DNA from: Streptomyces sp. NBC_01669
Lineage (GTDB): Bacteria > Actinomycetota > Actinomycetes > Streptomycetales > Streptomycetaceae
Reading direction: 5' to 3'
DNA: 64,000 bases
NCBI RefSeq assembly: GCF_026339735.1
Contig: NZ_JAPEQG010000001.1
Span: 4,216,001 to 4,280,000 of the forward strand
The notes beneath the pieces were generated by a model. That model made no database searches, had not been told where the DNA came from, and worked only from the letters and a program-made list of their open reading frames with translations. Both the position numbers and the translations under genes were made by a program. Positions 42,934 to 51,525 of the stretch are shown piece after piece. Position 1 is the first letter of the stretch; every line of letters starts with the position of its first letter.

Positions 42934-44598
42934 TCAGCCGGCCCTGCGGTGAACCTTCGACCGGGACCGCTTCTCCACATACATCCGCTGGTCGGCGGAG
43001 CGCAGCACCTCTTCGACGGTCATGCCGCAGCCGGCCCAGCCGATCCCGAAGCTCGCCCCGACGCGCACCGCACGGCCGTCCACCCGAATGGGGGGAATGA
43101 TGGCGTTACGCAACCGTACGGCCAGGTCCGCGGCGTCCGCGGCGCCGAGCCCGTCCGCGAGGACGACGAATTCGTCACCCCCGAGCCGGGCGACGGTGTC
43201 GCCGTCGCGCACACACGTGGTGAGCCGCCGGGCGACCTCGATCAGGACGGCGTCGCCGGTGTGGTGCCCGAAGCGGTCGTTGATGGACTTGAAGCCGTCG
43301 AGGTCGCAGAAGAGGACCGCGAGCCCCTTCGTCCCGTCGTCCTGCTCGCTGTCGGGCGCCACCGCGTGCACATGGTGGTCGTACGGGACGCCGCCCGCCA
43401 CCGCGTCCGCCTCGAAGCCGTCGGCCCGGAAGCCGTGCGTCCGGGCGTCCACGTCCTCGACGTCGCCGTACGCCGCGTCCAGCGCCTCCACGGCGGTGGC
43501 CGCCGTCGTCGAGTGCGGGCGCTCGCAGAGCCGGGCGCTGAGCCGGGCGCGCAGCTCCGCGCTGTTGGGCAGGCCGGTGAGCGCGTCGTGCGAGGCACGG
43601 TGCGCGAGGTGCAGCTCGTGGCGCTTGCGCTCCTCGATGTCCTCCACATGGGTGAGGAGGAAGCGGGGTCCGTCGGTGGTGTCCGCGACGACGGAGTTGC
43701 GCAGCGAGACCCAGAGGTAGGTGCCGTCCCGGCGCCCGAGCCGCAGCTCGGCGCGGCCGCCCTCGGCGGACGTGCGCAGCAGGGTGCCGATGTCCTCGGG
43801 GTGCACGAGGTCGGCGAAGGAGTAGCGGCGCAGGACGGAGGCGGGGCGGCCGAGGAGCCGGCACAGGGCGTCGTTGGTGCGCAGCAGCCGGCCGTGCTGG
43901 TCGCCGCCCATCTCGGCGATGGCCATGCCGCTGGGTGCGTACTCGAAGGCCTGGCGGAAGGATTCCTCGCTGGCCCGCAGCGCCTGCTGCTCCCGTTCGA
44001 GCCGGACCAGGGCACGCTGCATGTTTGCCCGGAGCCGGGCGTTGCTGATCGCAATGGCCGACTGGGACGCGTACATCTGGAGGGCCTCGCGCCCCCAGGC
44101 GCCGGGGCGGCGGCCGTTGCGCGGGCGGTCGACGGATATGACGCCGAGGAGGTCCCGGCCGCCGCCGGACGCGTACATCGGGGCGTAGAGCCGGTCCTCC
44201 GGATGCCACTCGTCCTCGAAGCGGGGCTCGGGACCTTCGGTGTGCCACTGCGGTACGTCGTCGTCGAGGAGGACCCAGCCGTCGGTGTGCGGTATGAAAC
44301 AGAGCTCGTCCCAGCACTCACCCATGGAGAGCCTGCGCTCCCAGGAGGCGCGCGAGCCGACGCGGCCGGTGATCAGGGCTTCGGCGGCGGAGTTGCCCGC
44401 GAACGCGGCGACGACGAGGTCGCCGTCGGGGCGGACGAGGTTGACGCAGGCCAGCTCGTACCCGAGACCGGCGACGATTCCGTCGGCCACGGCCTGCAGT
44501 GTGTCGGCCAGGCTCCGCGCCGTGTTGAGATCGGCGACGGCCTGATGCAGCTGCCGCATCGTCGCTAGACGAACGTACGGCTCCGACTCGGCCTCCAT
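42934..44598 (-). CDS. cdgB: GAF-PAS-GGDEF diguanylate cyclase (CdgB-like)
   Basis: A 554-aa cytoplasmic protein. An N-terminal GAF domain (about 12-185) is followed by a coiled linker, a PAS domain (about 205-330) and a C-terminal GGDEF domain. The active-site motif 'GGDEF' is intact near residue 473, and the product-inhibition I-site 'RDGD' lies five residues before it. It should make c-di-GMP. The architecture, length and neighbourhood match S. coelicolor CdgB, a BldD-regulated developmental cyclase. An acidic insertion separates PAS and GGDEF. ATG at 44598 follows GGGGAG at 8 bases. Confidence 0.9.
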   Translation of the reverse strand: MEAESEPYVRLATMRQLHQAVADLNTARSLADTLQAVADGIVAGLGYELACVNLVRPDGDLVVAAFAGNSAAEALITGRVGSRASWERRLSMGECWDELCFIPHTDGWVLLDDDVPQWHTEGPEPRFEDEWHPEDRLYAPMYASGGGRDLLGVISVDRPRNGRRPGAWGREALQMYASQSAIAISNARLRANMQRALVRLEREQQALRASEESFRQAFEYAPSGMAIAEMGGDQHGRLLRTNDALCRLLGRPASVLRRYSFADLVHPEDIGTLLRTSAEGGRAELRLGRRDGTYLWVSLRNSVVADTTDGPRFLLTHVEDIEERKRHELHLAHRASHDALTGLPNSAELRARLSARLCERPHSTTAATAVEALDAAYGDVEDVDARTHGFRADGFEADAVAGGVPYDHHVHAVAPDSEQDDGTKGLAVLFCDLDGFKSINDRFGHHTGDAVLIEVARRLTTCVRDGDTVARLGGDEFVVLADGLGAADAADLAVRLRNAIIPPIRVDGRAVRVGASFGIGWAGCGMTVEEVLRSADQRMYVEKRSRSKVHRRAG

Positions 44599-44725
44599 TG
44601 CTCGCACTCCCCGAGACCTCGACAGCACTCCAGGTTTCGTATCGACGTACTTGTTCGCAGTGTCACGGCCACTGAATCACAGTGAGCTGTGCACCCGGTA
44701 CACAGGGTCAACAAATATCGCTCTC

Positions 44726-44741
44726 TGTGACTCAAGTCACA
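44726..44741. promoter_or_regulatory. Crp-type palindrome between cdgB and the flavin reductase gene
   Basis: TGTGACTCAAGTCACA fits both the classical TGTGA-N6-TCACA Crp pattern and the Streptomyces GTG-N6-GNCAC variant. It lies 128 bases upstream of cdgB and about 195 before the divergent flavin reductase. A second small palindrome, CACTG-N5-CAGTG, lies near 44671. I could not place a convincing BldD box. The 337-base gap shows nothing else. Confidence 0.55.
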
Positions 44742-44935
44742 ACAGATGATGAAGGGGACTGAGTGGTCTACGGAAGAGGTCCGTCCTTTTCTTGAACGCA
44801 CATCTGTAGGTCGCACGGCGGCGCGCCCCGTTGCATTGTGCCGTGGCGGTGCGCCCTCATGCGGCCGGAGTCCTAGGACCCGGCTGGTCCCCTGGCCCGA
44901 TGCGACCGCGCGCGGGCAACGGCTAGCGTGCCCGT

Positions 44936-45499
44936 GTGTTGCAGACGAAACCCCCCACCCCGCGATCCGAGCCCATCCCCCATGCTGAAGGGGTGAGCAA
45001 CGAGGAGTTCCGCGGCGCCCTCGCCCGGCTGGCCGCAGGCGTGGTCCTGATCACCGCCCAGGAGCCGCCGCTCGACGAGAACGGGCGCGGCGAGGACGTG
45101 GGAATGACGGCAACCGCCTTCATGTCCGTGTCACTGGACCCACCCCTGGTCCTGGTGAGCCTGCGCAACGGCTCCCGGATGGACGACCTGCTGGACGAGC
45201 AGCCGTTGTGGGCGGTCTCCGTGCTCGCGGAGAGCCAGCGGCACATCGCGGGACGGTTCTCGATGAAGGGCCGGATCAGCGATCGGCTGCTGTTCGACGA
45301 CATCCCCTATGTACGGGGAGAGGTGTCCGGCGCCCCCCTGGTCGGCGGCGCCCTCGCCACTCTGGAGTGCCGCACGGAGCAGCGGGTGCTCGCGGGCGAC
45401 CACACCCTGGTGATCGGGCGGGTGGTGAGCGCGGCGCTGCCGAGCGCGGACGGCGGGCCGCTGACGTACTTCCGGGGGCGCTACCGGCAGCTGAGCTGA
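44936..45499 (+). CDS. flavin reductase family (FMN-binding) protein
   Basis: A 187-aa protein of the NADH:FMN oxidoreductase/flavin reductase-like fold. 'VGMTATAFMSVSLDPPLVLV' is the FMN-binding signature and 'LRNGSRMDDLL' follows it. The C-terminal 'LTYFRGRYRQL' is common in the family. It would supply reduced flavin to a monooxygenase, but no partner is next to it. GTG at 44936 is used although no ribosome site is seen; an internal start near 44994 is possible, since the first 18 residues are Pro-rich. Confidence 0.85.
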   Translation: MLQTKPPTPRSEPIPHAEGVSNEEFRGALARLAAGVVLITAQEPPLDENGRGEDVGMTATAFMSVSLDPPLVLVSLRNGSRMDDLLDEQPLWAVSVLAESQRHIAGRFSMKGRISDRLLFDDIPYVRGEVSGAPLVGGALATLECRTEQRVLAGDHTLVIGRVVSAALPSADGGPLTYFRGRYRQLS

Positions 45500-45587
45500 C
45501 CCGGAGTCACCGGCGCCCGCCGGTCGGGGCCGGAGCGGATCGCGGGTGCGGCCCACCCGCCACAGCCGGAGCGGCCGGGGACACCGC

Positions 45588-46013
45588 CTACCAGTCGCGG
45601 CCGGAGCGACCGCGCTTCGTGTCACCGCGCTGCTTCTTCTCGCGCAGCCGCCGCTCGTTGATCCCGCGCGGGATCCTGGTCTTGCGGCGCGGCTTGGGGG
45701 GCGGGGCGGTGGCTTCGGCCAGCAGGGCGGCGAGGCGGACGAGTGCGGTCTCGCGGTTGCGCCACTGGGAGCGGTGCTCCGACGCCCGTACGGTGACCAC
45801 GCCGCCCACCAGCCGGCTCTCCAGTCGCTGGAGCGCCCGCTCCTTCCACACCTCGGGAAGCGACTCGGTCGCCGCGAGGTCGAAGCGCAGCTCCACCTGG
45901 GAGTCGCTGGTGTTGACGTGCTGACCGCCGGGCCCGGAGGACCGCGAGAAACGCCACATGAGTTCGGCCTCCGGCAGGGAGACCGAACCGCGGATGACAT
46001 AGGGCCCGGACAT
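45588..46013 (-). CDS. arfB: peptidyl-tRNA hydrolase ArfB (ribosome rescue)
   Basis: A 141-aa release-factor-like protein that frees stalled ribosomes without a stop codon. The catalytic Gly-Gly-Gln is at residues 29-31 in 'SSGPGGQHVN', and the basic C-terminal tail ('KPRRKTRIPRG' to 'KKQRGDTKRGRSGRDW') is the mRNA-channel anchor. ATG at 46013 is the usual start; nine more bases are open. It is convergent with the flavin reductase gene. Confidence 0.93.
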   Translation of the reverse strand: MSGPYVIRGSVSLPEAELMWRFSRSSGPGGQHVNTSDSQVELRFDLAATESLPEVWKERALQRLESRLVGGVVTVRASEHRSQWRNRETALVRLAALLAEATAPPPKPRRKTRIPRGINERRLREKKQRGDTKRGRSGRDW

Positions 46014-46204
46014 GACACCCATGTTCCCTGGCCGAAGCCCCGTTCGTCACCTCTTTTTGCCGCACCCTGCCGTCGGCCCGGCTGGGAATTCGGTAAAGAA
46101 AGCAAAGAGACCAGGAACCTCCCGGTCCTCCGCCTGCGTTAGGACGGGTGACGGTAGCTTCGTGAAGGCATGAAGCCCGCACACGACGATGAAAGGGACT
46201 TCCC

Positions 46205-46780
46205 ATGGCAGTAAGCCTGTCCAAGGGCGGCAACGTCTCGCTCACCAAGGAGGCCCCGGGCCTGACCGCCGTCACGGTCGGCCTCGGCTGGGACGTCCGT
46301 ACCACCACCGGCACCGACTTCGACCTCGACGCCTCGGCGATCGCGGTGAACGCGGCGGGGAAGGTCGTCTCCGACGGCCACTTCGTCTTCTTCAACAACA
46401 AGTCGACGCCGGACCAGACCATCGTCCACACCGGCGACAACGTCACGGGCCAGGGCGAGGGCGACGACGAGCAGATCAACGTCAACCTGGCGGGCCTCAC
46501 TGCCGACGTCGACAAGATCGTCTTCCCGGTCTCCATCTACGACGCCGAGACGCGCAGCCAGAACTTCGGCCAGGTGCGCAACGCGTTCATCCGCATCCTC
46601 AACCAGGCCGGCGGCGCCGAGATCGCCCGCTACGACCTGAGTGAGGACGCCGCCACCGAGACCGCGATGGTCTTCGGCGAGCTGTACCGCAACGGCGCGG
46701 AGTGGAAGTTCCGCGCGGTGGGCCAGGGATACGCCTCGGGTCTGCGCGGCATCGCGCAGGACTTCGGCGTCAACCTCTGA
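46205..46780 (+). CDS. TerD family protein
   Basis: A 191-aa tellurium-resistance-type protein with 'GLGWDVRTTTGTDFDLDAS' (calcium-binding Asp cluster), 'HFVFFNNKSTPD' and 'RYDLSEDAATETAMVFGELY'. TerD proteins are calcium-binding stress and development proteins; streptomycetes hold many copies. ATG at 46205 follows AAAGGGACTTCCC. It is monocistronic, with its own terminator. Confidence 0.95.
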   Translation: MAVSLSKGGNVSLTKEAPGLTAVTVGLGWDVRTTTGTDFDLDASAIAVNAAGKVVSDGHFVFFNNKSTPDQTIVHTGDNVTGQGEGDDEQINVNLAGLTADVDKIVFPVSIYDAETRSQNFGQVRNAFIRILNQAGGAEIARYDLSEDAATETAMVFGELYRNGAEWKFRAVGQGYASGLRGIAQDFGVNL

Positions 46781-46813
46781 CGCAGAGCCCCAGGGCCTGA
46801 AGGCCCGAACAGC

Positions 46814-46851
46814 GGGAGCCCCCGGCCGATTGTTTTCGGCCAGGGGCTCCC
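46814..46851 (+). terminator. terD terminator
   Basis: GGGAGCCCCCGGCCGA (46814-46829) and TCGGCCAGGGGCTCCC (46836-46851) pair with one mismatch around a 6-base loop, 33 bases after the terD stop. Confidence 0.88.
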
Positions 46852-46953
46852 GTTCGTCTGTCTGCCGTCGGCCACCCGCTGCGGCACCGACCGCCGCATG
46901 ACGCATATCGGATGACGCTCCCTCACAGACGGACAAGATCCGGTCAAATCATT

Positions 46954-46981
46954 GACGCGCCCCTGCCAATAGCGGCGCGTC
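46954..46981. promoter_or_regulatory. inverted repeat upstream of the thermolysin-like protease gene
   Basis: GACGCGCC (46954-46961) and GGCGCGTC (46974-46981) are perfect 8-bp arms with a 12-base spacer, 58 bases before the protease start and overlapping a TTGAC that could be a -35 box. It may be an operator. Confidence 0.35.
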
Positions 46982-47039
46982 GGTGCCACTCTCACCGCAC
47001 CCCCCTCACGGAGCTCATGGATCGAGTGAAGGAGAACGA

Positions 47040-48587
47040 GTGAGAACCACTCTGCGTGCCGCCGCTCTTGCCGCTACCGCCGCCATGGTCGTCATCGGCG
47101 TACAAGCAGGTCCGGCCGGTGCGGCCCAGGACCGCGAGCCCGGGGCTACCGCCCTGCCGCTCAGTGCGTCCCAGCGGGTCTCGGCCCTCAAGGAGGCCCA
47201 GGCCGGGGCCGCCTCGACCGCCGCCAAGATCAAGCTCGGCGGCAAGGAAAAGCTCGTCGTCCGCGATGTGATCAAGGACGCCGACGGCACGGTTCACACC
47301 CGATACGAGCGCACCTACGACGGACTGCCCGTCCTCGGCGGCGACCTCGTCACCCACACCCGTAAGGACGGTTCGCTCAAGGGGGTTTCCAAGGCCACCG
47401 CCGCCGACATCGCCGTCCCGTCGACGACCGCCGCACTCACCGCCGAGGCCGGTGCGCGGAAGGTGATCTGGGCCGCCACCGGCAAGCCGACGCTCGCGTA
47501 CGAGAACGTGGTCAAGGGCGTCCAGGACGACGGGACTCCCAGCGAACGCCACGTCATCACCGACGCCGCGAGCGGCAAGGAGCTCTACGCATACGAGGCC
47601 ATCGACACCGGGTCCGGCACCAGCCAGTACAGCGGCACGGTGAACCTGGGCACCACGGCCTCCGGTTCCGGCTACAACCTGACCGACGGCGGTCGCGGCG
47701 GCCACAACACGTACGACCTGAACGGCGGCACCTCCGGCACCGGAACCCTCTTCACCGACGCCGACGACATCTGGGGCAACGGTCTCGCGACCAACCGTCA
47801 GACCGCCGCCGTCGACGCCCACTACGGCGCCGCCGTGACCTGGGACTTCTACAAGAACGTCCTGGCACGCAACGGCATCGCGGGCGACGGCAGGGCCGCG
47901 TACTCCCGGGTCCACTACGGCAACGCGTACGTCAACGCGTTCTGGTCGGACAGCTGCTTCTGCATGACGTACGGCGACGGCTCGGGCAACCTCAAGCCGC
48001 TCACCTCGCTGGACGTCGCCGGACACGAGATGAGCCACGGTCTGACCGCGGCCACCGCGAGGCTCAACTACAGCCGCGAGTCAGGCGGTCTCAACGAGGC
48101 GACCAGCGACATATTCGGCTCCTCGGTCGAGTTCTACGCGGGCAACAGCAGCGACGTCGGCGACTACCTCATCGGCGAGAAGATCGACATCCGCGGCAAC
48201 GGCACACCGCTGCGCTACATGGACAAGCCGAGCAAGGACGGCGCCTCCGCCGACTCCTGGTCGAAGACCGTCGGCCGCCTCGACGTCCACTACTCGTCCG
48301 GGCCCGCCAACCACTTCTTCTACCTGCTGTCCGAGGGCAGCGGCGCGAAGACCATCAACGGGGTCTCCTACAACTCTCCGACCTCCAACGGCTCCACAGT
48401 CACGGGGATCGGGCGCGACAAGGCCATTCAGATCTGGTACCGGGCCCTCTCCACCTACATGACGTCGACCACCGACTACGCCGGGGCGCGGACCGCGACC
48501 CTGAAGGCGGCGACCGATCTGTACGGGGCGGGGGGCGCGGAGTACGCGGCCGTCGCCGCCGCCTGGTCCGGAATCAACGTGAAGTAG
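47040..48587 (+). CDS. secreted neutral metalloprotease (M4, thermolysin family)
   Basis: A 515-aa preproenzyme. A signal peptide (about 1-30, 'MVVIGVQAGPAGAA') is followed by an FTP/PepSY propeptide (about 45-190) and the mature M4 domain. The zinc site is 'HEMSH' at 329-333 with the third ligand Glu353 in 'GGLNEATSDIFG'; the C-terminal helical half contains 'RLDVHYSSGPANHFFY' with the proton-donor His. It digests protein outside the cell. GTG at 47040 lies 5 bases after AAGGAGAA. It is convergent with an M1 lipoprotein peptidase. Confidence 0.95.
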   Translation: MRTTLRAAALAATAAMVVIGVQAGPAGAAQDREPGATALPLSASQRVSALKEAQAGAASTAAKIKLGGKEKLVVRDVIKDADGTVHTRYERTYDGLPVLGGDLVTHTRKDGSLKGVSKATAADIAVPSTTAALTAEAGARKVIWAATGKPTLAYENVVKGVQDDGTPSERHVITDAASGKELYAYEAIDTGSGTSQYSGTVNLGTTASGSGYNLTDGGRGGHNTYDLNGGTSGTGTLFTDADDIWGNGLATNRQTAAVDAHYGAAVTWDFYKNVLARNGIAGDGRAAYSRVHYGNAYVNAFWSDSCFCMTYGDGSGNLKPLTSLDVAGHEMSHGLTAATARLNYSRESGGLNEATSDIFGSSVEFYAGNSSDVGDYLIGEKIDIRGNGTPLRYMDKPSKDGASADSWSKTVGRLDVHYSSGPANHFFYLLSEGSGAKTINGVSYNSPTSNGSTVTGIGRDKAIQIWYRALSTYMTSTTDYAGARTATLKAATDLYGAGGAEYAAVAAAWSGINVK

Positions 48588-48615
48588 CCCCTGCCTCTGC
48601 GGTTCCGGGAGCCGG

Positions 48616-50010
48616 TCAGCCCTTCGCGGCAGGCCGGCTCCTGCCGTACAGCCAGGTGTTCCACAGGTCCGTCAGATCCCGGCCGGTCGTCTTCTCCACA
48701 TAGGCGGTGAAGTCGGCCGTCGACGCGTTGCCGTGCCGGTGCGCCTTCGTCCAGCCCCTGACGAGGGCGAAGAACCGCTCGTCGTCGCCCACCGCCTGCC
48801 GGATCTTGTGGATCACCATCGCCCCGTGCCCGTACACCGGCGGTTGCGAGATGTCCGCGGCCGTCGGCGGATCGGCCGGCGGGAAAGCCCAGTTGGCATC
48901 GCTCGCGAAGGCGCGGTCGAAGCTGTCCTGGACGGGGACGCCCTCCTTGTCCGCCTGCCACAGCCACTCCGCGTACGTCGCGAAACCCTCGTTGAGCCAC
49001 ATGTCCCGCCAGCTCTCGGGCGTGACGGAGTCCCCGAACCACTGGTGGGACATCTCGTGGACGAGGAGCCCGACGTCCGGCGGGCCGGGGAAGAACGGAC
49101 GGTTCTGGGTCTCCAGCGCATACCCGGCGTCGTTCGGGCGGTCGACGATCGCACCGGTCGAGGAGAACGGATACGGCCCGAAGCGCTCGGCCTCCCACTG
49201 CACGACCTCGGGGATCCGGGCCAGGGTCCGGGCACTCGCCGCCGCCGACTTCGGGTCCACGGCCGTGAACACCTTGATGCCGTCGGGGGTCGTCGACGCC
49301 TTCGTGTCGAAGCGTCCGATGGCGAGCGTCGCGAGATAGGTCGCCATGGGCGCGGCGGTGTGCCAGTGGTACGTGGTGGTGCCACCGGAGGTCCTGCGGG
49401 ACGTCAGCTCGCCGTTGGACACGGCGGTCAGGCCCTTGGGAACGGTGACCGTGAGGTCGTAGGACGCCTTGTCGCTCGGGTGGTTGTTGCCGGGGAACCA
49501 GGCCATCGCCCCGACCGGCTCACCGAGCGCCACCGATCCGTCCGCCGTCCGCAGCCAGCCCTCCTTCGAGTTGTCCGGGTCGGTGAGGGTCAGCGGGGAG
49601 CCGGAGTAGCGGACGACCGTGCGGAACGTCCTGCCCTTGTGGAGGTGGCTCTCCACCTCGGCATCGGGGCGCAGCGTCAGTTCGTGGGCCGCCCGGTTGA
49701 CGGCGGCCGGGCGCCCCTCGACCTGCGCAGACTCGACGGTCAGCCCGGCCAGATCGAGATTGAAGGCGCTGAGGTCCTGGGTGGCGCGCGCGGTGATCAC
49801 GGCAGTGCCGATCAGGTGCTGGGCGGCCGGGTCGACGTCGAAGGTGAGGTCGTAATGGGTGACGTCGTACCCGCCGTTGCCGGCCTTCGGGAAGTTCGGG
49901 TCGCGCAGACCGGCGGCGCCGGGGGTGCCCTCCACACCGCCGGAGCAGCCGGCGGTGAGGGAGACGACGGTGGTCGTGGCGAGGGCCAGGATCAGAGCGG
50001 TGGGGCGCAC
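48616..50010 (-). CDS. M1 family metallopeptidase, predicted lipoprotein
   Basis: A 464-aa peptidase. The N-terminus has a lipobox 'LTAGC' (Cys22), so it should be tethered outside the membrane. An aminopeptidase N-like beta domain (about 45-250) precedes the gluzincin site 'HEMSHQWF' (His318, Glu319, His322) with Glu341 in 'WLNEGFATYAEWLW'. The usual GAMEN exopeptidase motif is replaced by 'YALETQNRP', as in short actinobacterial M1 relatives lacking the C-terminal helical domain. The start is GTG at 50010. Confidence 0.92.
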   Translation of the reverse strand: MRPTALILALATTTVVSLTAGCSGGVEGTPGAAGLRDPNFPKAGNGGYDVTHYDLTFDVDPAAQHLIGTAVITARATQDLSAFNLDLAGLTVESAQVEGRPAAVNRAAHELTLRPDAEVESHLHKGRTFRTVVRYSGSPLTLTDPDNSKEGWLRTADGSVALGEPVGAMAWFPGNNHPSDKASYDLTVTVPKGLTAVSNGELTSRRTSGGTTTYHWHTAAPMATYLATLAIGRFDTKASTTPDGIKVFTAVDPKSAAASARTLARIPEVVQWEAERFGPYPFSSTGAIVDRPNDAGYALETQNRPFFPGPPDVGLLVHEMSHQWFGDSVTPESWRDMWLNEGFATYAEWLWQADKEGVPVQDSFDRAFASDANWAFPPADPPTAADISQPPVYGHGAMVIHKIRQAVGDDERFFALVRGWTKAHRHGNASTADFTAYVEKTTGRDLTDLWNTWLYGRSRPAAKG

Positions 50011-50058
50011 ACCGATGATCCTATGTGCGGAATGTCGGTTTGGCGGATCGGCGGATGC

Positions 50059-50661
50059 TCACCTCGGATCCCGGTTCCGCAGCAGCGCCGCGATCTCCGC
50101 GAACCCGCGCCGCTCCGCGTGTTCCAGCGCCGTCACCCCGTCGCCGTCCGGCAGACCGGGGGTCGCGCCCGCCGCCAGCAGCAGTTCGACGATCTCCTGG
50201 TGCGCCCGGCCGCCGTCGCCCAGGATCACGGCCTCCAGCAGGGCGGTCCAGCCGAGCCGGTTGACGTGGTCGACATCGATGTCCGTGACGCGGAGCAGCT
50301 CCCGTACGTAACCGACATGGCCGCGCTCGCTCGCCGGGATCAGCGCGATGCCGCCGAACCGGTTACGGAGCTTCAGATCGGGACCGGCCGGCAGCAGGGT
50401 GCGCAGCATCGCGACGCTGCCGGTGACGCCGGTCGCCAGCCAGGGACTGTCCTCGCGCCGGTCCTGCGCATCGGGGTCCGCACCCGCCTCGACGAGCAGC
50501 CGTGCGAGCTCGACGTGGTCGCCGTGGACGGCGAGGAGCAGCGGGGTACGCCGCTCCTCGTCGCGGGCGTCGACGCGGGCGCCGCCCTCGATCGCGGTGC
50601 GTGCGGCATCGGCGTCACCGGTGCGCGCGGCTCGGAGCAGGTCGTGATCGAGGGCGTTCAT
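50059..50661 (-). CDS. ankyrin-repeat protein
   Basis: A 200-aa protein made almost wholly of ankyrin repeats of about 33 residues, such as 'RRTPLLLAVHGDHVELARLL', 'SERGHVGYVRELLRV' and 'GVTALEHAERRGFAEIAALL'. It should be a cytoplasmic protein-binding scaffold; the partner is unknown. In streptomycetes such genes often sit beside catalase or redox genes, and here the next gene is hbpS on the same strand, 32 bases upstream. Confidence 0.9.
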   Translation of the reverse strand: MNALDHDLLRAARTGDADAARTAIEGGARVDARDEERRTPLLLAVHGDHVELARLLVEAGADPDAQDRREDSPWLATGVTGSVAMLRTLLPAGPDLKLRNRFGGIALIPASERGHVGYVRELLRVTDIDVDHVNRLGWTALLEAVILGDGGRAHQEIVELLLAAGATPGLPDGDGVTALEHAERRGFAEIAALLRNRDPR

Positions 50662-50693
50662 CCGTGGTCTCTCCCGGGCTGTGGTCGGCTGTC

Positions 50694-51251
50694 CTACTTC
50701 GCGAGCGCGGCGACGCCCGCCTGGGCGAACTTCTCGTCGAGGTCGCCGCTGGGGGCACCGGCCACTCCGATGCCGGCCACCGGTGCACCCTTGACCTGCA
50801 CCGGGGCGCCGCCCGCGAGGAACAGGGTGCCAGGGATGTCCTTCAGGTTCGGGGCCTGCGCCAGACGGCCGGCGAGCACGGAGGTGGGGGCGTTCCAGGA
50901 GACGGCGGTGTACGCCTTCTTCTCGGCGGACTCGTACGCCTGCGGGCCGGAGCCGTCGCCGCGCAGCGTCACGACGGTGTTGCCGTTCCGGTCGACGACG
51001 GCGACCGAGACACGCTGGTTCTCCTTCTCGGCGGCGTCGAGGGCCGCGCGCGCGGCCTCGGTGGCGGCGGCGACGGTCAGATGGGTGGTCTGCTGGAGGT
51101 TCCGGTTCGCCGTGTCGGCCGTGACGGCGGCGGCCGGGGCAGCGGCCGGGGCGGAGGCGCTCGCGGACATGGCACCGAAGGTTCCGGCACCGAGCGCGGC
51201 GGCGACGACAGCACCGGTGAGGACACGGGTGCGCAGCGACATCTTCTTCAT
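50694..51251 (-). CDS. hbpS: extracellular heme-binding protein HbpS
   Basis: A 185-aa exported protein. A Lys/Arg start and hydrophobic core with 'SASA' cleavage (about 1-34) precede the GlcG/HbpS domain. That domain has 'AALDAAEKENQRVSVAVVDR', 'AYTAVSWNAPTS' with the conserved Thr/Ala-rich helix, and 'PVAGIGVAGAPSGDLDEKFA'. HbpS of S. reticuli binds heme and iron and modulates the sensor kinase SenS. The divergent senS-senR pair here gives the same set. ATG at 51251 is used; an ATG six bases inside is possible. Confidence 0.92.
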   Translation of the reverse strand: MKKMSLRTRVLTGAVVAAALGAGTFGAMSASASAPAAAPAAAVTADTANRNLQQTTHLTVAAATEAARAALDAAEKENQRVSVAVVDRNGNTVVTLRGDGSGPQAYESAEKKAYTAVSWNAPTSVLAGRLAQAPNLKDIPGTLFLAGGAPVQVKGAPVAGIGVAGAPSGDLDEKFAQAGVAALAK

Positions 51252-51290
51252 GGTGGGGCTCCTCGACGATTCGACGGTGTTTCCGCCCGG

Positions 51291-51333
51291 GCGGTGTTCC
51301 GGTCAGGCGGTGTTCCGGTCAGGCGGTGTCCGG
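51291..51333. repeat. 16-bp direct repeats in the hbpS-senS promoter region
   Basis: GCGGTGTTCCGGTCAG occurs twice exactly (51291-51306 and 51307-51322), followed by a partial third copy. It lies 40 bases before hbpS and about 190 before senS. Direct repeats at helical-turn spacing could be a SenR-binding region or simple tandem slippage. Confidence 0.7.
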
Positions 51334-51525
51334 CTCTGCGTTCGATCCTCCGGCCGGATCCGGTCCCGTAACGTCGACGTACCGGCTCGACACCGCGGGC
51401 AGGACGGCTGACGGCCCCATCAGCCGATCGGTTGATGCGGGGGTGGCCCCACCGGGTCACCATGGATGTATCTGCGCAGGTCAGCAGCAGCTCTTCGGCA
51501 GTCGGCAGGGAGGACGAGGTACGAG

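Noticed and set aside
44599..44935. BldD box upstream of cdgB
   Set aside because: BldD control is known for cdgB in S. coelicolor, but no stretch here matched the consensus well enough to annotate.
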